A DNA stretch of 6,220 nt, taken from positions 1 through 6,220 of the forward strand of contig JAUQYW010000279.1 in the NCBI GenBank assembly GCA_030587525.1, in the 5' to 3' direction. The first letter of the stretch is position 1. Each line of letters opens with the position of its first letter. This document shows positions 5,205 through 6,220 of the stretch, piece after piece. The notes under the pieces were generated by a model that ran no database searches, had not been told where the DNA came from, and saw only the letters and a program-made list of their open reading frames with translations. The position numbers and the translations under genes are program-made. The stretch is from Candidatus Sigynarchaeota archaeon (GTDB lineage Archaea > Asgardarchaeota > Lokiarchaeia > Sigynarchaeales > Sigynarchaeaceae).

Positions 5205-5765
5205 CTAGACCGTAGATAACCATTTCCCGTCATCGCGGTAAAATGGCCCCGGCTTACCTTTCGGACGCAATGGTATAACCCATTTGCCGACGCGCTGCCG
5301 CCAAGTGTTGATGAACTCGGTCTCGAAGTTCAGCCGAATACTTTGCAGCAATGTGCACTTGTATCCCTCATCATCAAAAATCCGGGGTAAGAGAATGAAG
5401 AGCTCCCCTTGGGCACATGTTTCCTTGATTCGTCGATTGCTATCATCTTCCAACAATAGATATTCATTGCCGGGGTTCTTTACAAGAAATTCGGGGTCGT
5501 TGAAGATGGCACACCACTCTTGATCGATGGCATCTACGTACGGAGCGGCCTCCTTGAGCAACCGGTACAGCCAGCACAAGTCTCGCCCCTCAATCTTGTA
5601 TACTTTAATTAGATCTACCAGACTTTCGGTTACATGTATTTCCAGACGGCCGGGCAAGAACAAGTTCGCTACTTGCTGGATGGTGGCCGGCGTAATGGGC
5701 TGGTCGCAGCTGAACATATCTATCGCAGCCCCGTCAAGGCCGGGCGCCGGTTTCTTCGGTACCAT
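5205..5765 (-). CDS. Protein of unknown function, intact member of a local tandem pair (186 aa)
   Basis: I do not recognise this family. The protein appears soluble, with no signal peptide or membrane segment. Visible points are a Pro/Gly-rich start, a segment ending LFLPGRLEIHV (35-45), a helix around DLCWLYRLLKEAAPYVDAI (62-80) and EWCAIFNDPEF (83-93). A mixed region with FILLPRIFDDEG (123-134) follows, and then a Gly/Pro-rich tail, RPKGKPGPFYRDDGKW (167-182). Four of its five cysteines are scattered and do not form an evident metal motif. The decayed copy next to it preserves the PGR, DLCW, VDAID, CAI and RP.GKPGPF blocks, so these are probably the constrained parts. It is on the same strand as the transposase fragment, 46 bases downstream. 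The ATG at 5765 follows a seven-T run and has a possible TATA-like box (TTTAAT) at -23, suggesting its own leaderless transcript. Its role is unknown. Confidence 0.7.
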   Translation of the reverse strand: MVPKKPAPGLDGAAIDMFSCDQPITPATIQQVANLFLPGRLEIHVTESLVDLIKVYKIEGRDLCWLYRLLKEAAPYVDAIDQEWCAIFNDPEFLVKNPGNEYLLLEDDSNRRIKETCAQGELFILLPRIFDDEGYKCTLLQSIRLNFETEFINTWRQRVGKWVIPLRPKGKPGPFYRDDGKWLSTV

Positions 5766-5766
5766 G

Positions 5767-5799
5767 AAAAAAATGCCTCGTGATTAAAGACCAATCACG
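5767..5799 (-). terminator. Stem-loop plus U-run after the transposase
   Basis: On the minus strand a perfect 7-bp stem, CGTGATT (5799-5793) and AATCACG (5785-5779) with a 7-base loop, is followed five bases later by seven T residues (5773-5767). This has the form of a bacterial-type intrinsic terminator. It sits 13 bases past the transposase stop, and the T-run ends one base before the start codon of the next gene. It would stop read-through from the transposase. Confidence 0.55.
5783..5788 (-). promoter_or_regulatory. Possible TATA-like box for the 186-aa gene
   Basis: The minus strand reads TTTAAT, beginning 23 bases before the ATG at 5765. It overlaps the loop and second arm of the stem-loop. 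The spacing is a little short for a start at the ATG itself, so this is only a candidate. Confidence 0.3.
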
Positions 5800-5811
5800 T
5801 CAGACCACTTG

Positions 5812-6220
5812 TTAATTTTCTCGTAGCACTTTATCCAGCGCATCGGCAAAATACGCGGCATTCTTCGCAATTCCTTTGAGCTGTTCTAGCGTTCCAACGC
5901 GAACGAGAGCGTTCTTTGCACGTCGCAACATCCTTTTGTCCGTTATCGTTAACAGCCCATTGTCGCCTTCGCTAGCTGGTTGCCGTGGCTTACCAAGGTC
6001 AGACGAGAAGCCCACACCATCCCGCAATATGGCGTAAAGAATACGTCCCATCTTGGCCGCGGTGATGCTAAATGCGAGCTTCATGCCCCGGTGGCGCTTT
6101 CGTAGCATCGTGTGATCCGCATATGATTTCAAAGCCGATTCTTGCCGGGTTGCGATGCATACCACTTTCGCAGCGTTAAAAAGAATGGTTCTAATGAACT
6201 TGTTTGATTTCCTGTTCACG
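5812..6220 (-). CDS. IS110-family-like transposase, C-terminal part (cut by window edge)
   Basis: The visible 135 or so residues resemble the C-terminal domain of IS110/IS1111-type transposases (Pfam Transposase_20). A helix of the form NKFIRTILFNAAKVV (near the start) corresponds to the family's GN..LR..L..AA. The segment SYADHTMLRKRHRGMKLAF follows, then the helix AAKMGRILYAILRDGVGF, matching the usual A..kl....y..l..g..f ending. A charged tail of about 60 residues follows. IS110 enzymes pair an N-terminal DEDD RuvC-like nuclease with a catalytic serine ahead of this segment; both would lie beyond the right edge, as would the real start codon. The GTG at 6219 is therefore not taken as the start. 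In this family a bridge RNA encoded at one element end guides target choice; only 46 bases separate the stop from the next gene, so little element end is seen here. Whether the transposase is intact cannot be told. Confidence 0.72.
   Translation of the reverse strand, partial: VNRKSNKFIRTILFNAAKVVCIATRQESALKSYADHTMLRKRHRGMKLAFSITAAKMGRILYAILRDGVGFSSDLGKPRQPASEGDNGLLTITDKRMLRRAKNALVRVGTLEQLKGIAKNAAYFADALDKVLREN

Noticed and set aside
1..6220. CRISPR array or defence island
   Set aside because: No regularly spaced repeats, no cas-like proteins and no recognisable defence domain are visible in any frame.

Overview
The window most likely comes from an archaeon, and Asgard archaea (Lokiarchaeota/Thorarchaeota-like) are the best guess. 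Three things point there. A 740-residue protein carries gelsolin-like repeats, an actin-system domain that outside eukaryotes is best known from Asgard genomes. Several genes have a T/A-rich TATA-like box about 20-35 bases before the start codon and little or no Shine-Dalgarno, which suits leaderless or short-leader archaeal transcripts. The genes are compact, uninterrupted and partly convergent, with a bacterial/archaeal-type transposase at the right edge. Base composition looks slightly above 50% GC by eye. The lineage is an inference; no rRNA or other phylogenetic marker is present.

Layout from left to right. Bases 1-111 hold no gene, only a T-run and short repeats. A small unknown gene (112-378, +) ends 4 bases from the convergent end of a NuoB/[NiFe]-hydrogenase-small-subunit-like gene (383-856, -). 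That gene is divergent from a NuoC-NuoD-type fused large-subunit gene (896-2470, +), and a 39-base spacer with overlapping promoter-like boxes separates them. Next comes the convergent gelsolin/coiled-coil gene (2491-4713, -). From 4714 to 5204 there is no intact gene: this stretch holds the gelsolin promoter, two inverted-repeat structures and a decayed copy of the following gene. An unknown 186-residue gene (5205-5765, -) comes next. Last is the C-terminal part of an IS110-family-like transposase (5812-6220, -), cut by the window edge.

The NuoB-like and NuoCD-like proteins probably pair as the soluble electron-transfer core of a group-4 [NiFe]-hydrogenase/complex I relative. Both are atypical. 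The large subunit keeps three of the four metal-binding cysteines, with Asp where the second Cys of the first pair should be. The small subunit has a CxxxC spacing in its first iron-sulfur motif. No membrane-arm subunit or maturation gene is in the window. The two genes are arranged divergently rather than as an operon.

The most notable observations are the altered hydrogenase-like pair, the gelsolin/coiled-coil protein with a duplicated C-terminal module, and the previously unmarked pseudogene at 4831-5114. The pseudogene is a tandem paralogue of the 186-residue gene, with two in-frame stops, an internal deletion and a frameshift.
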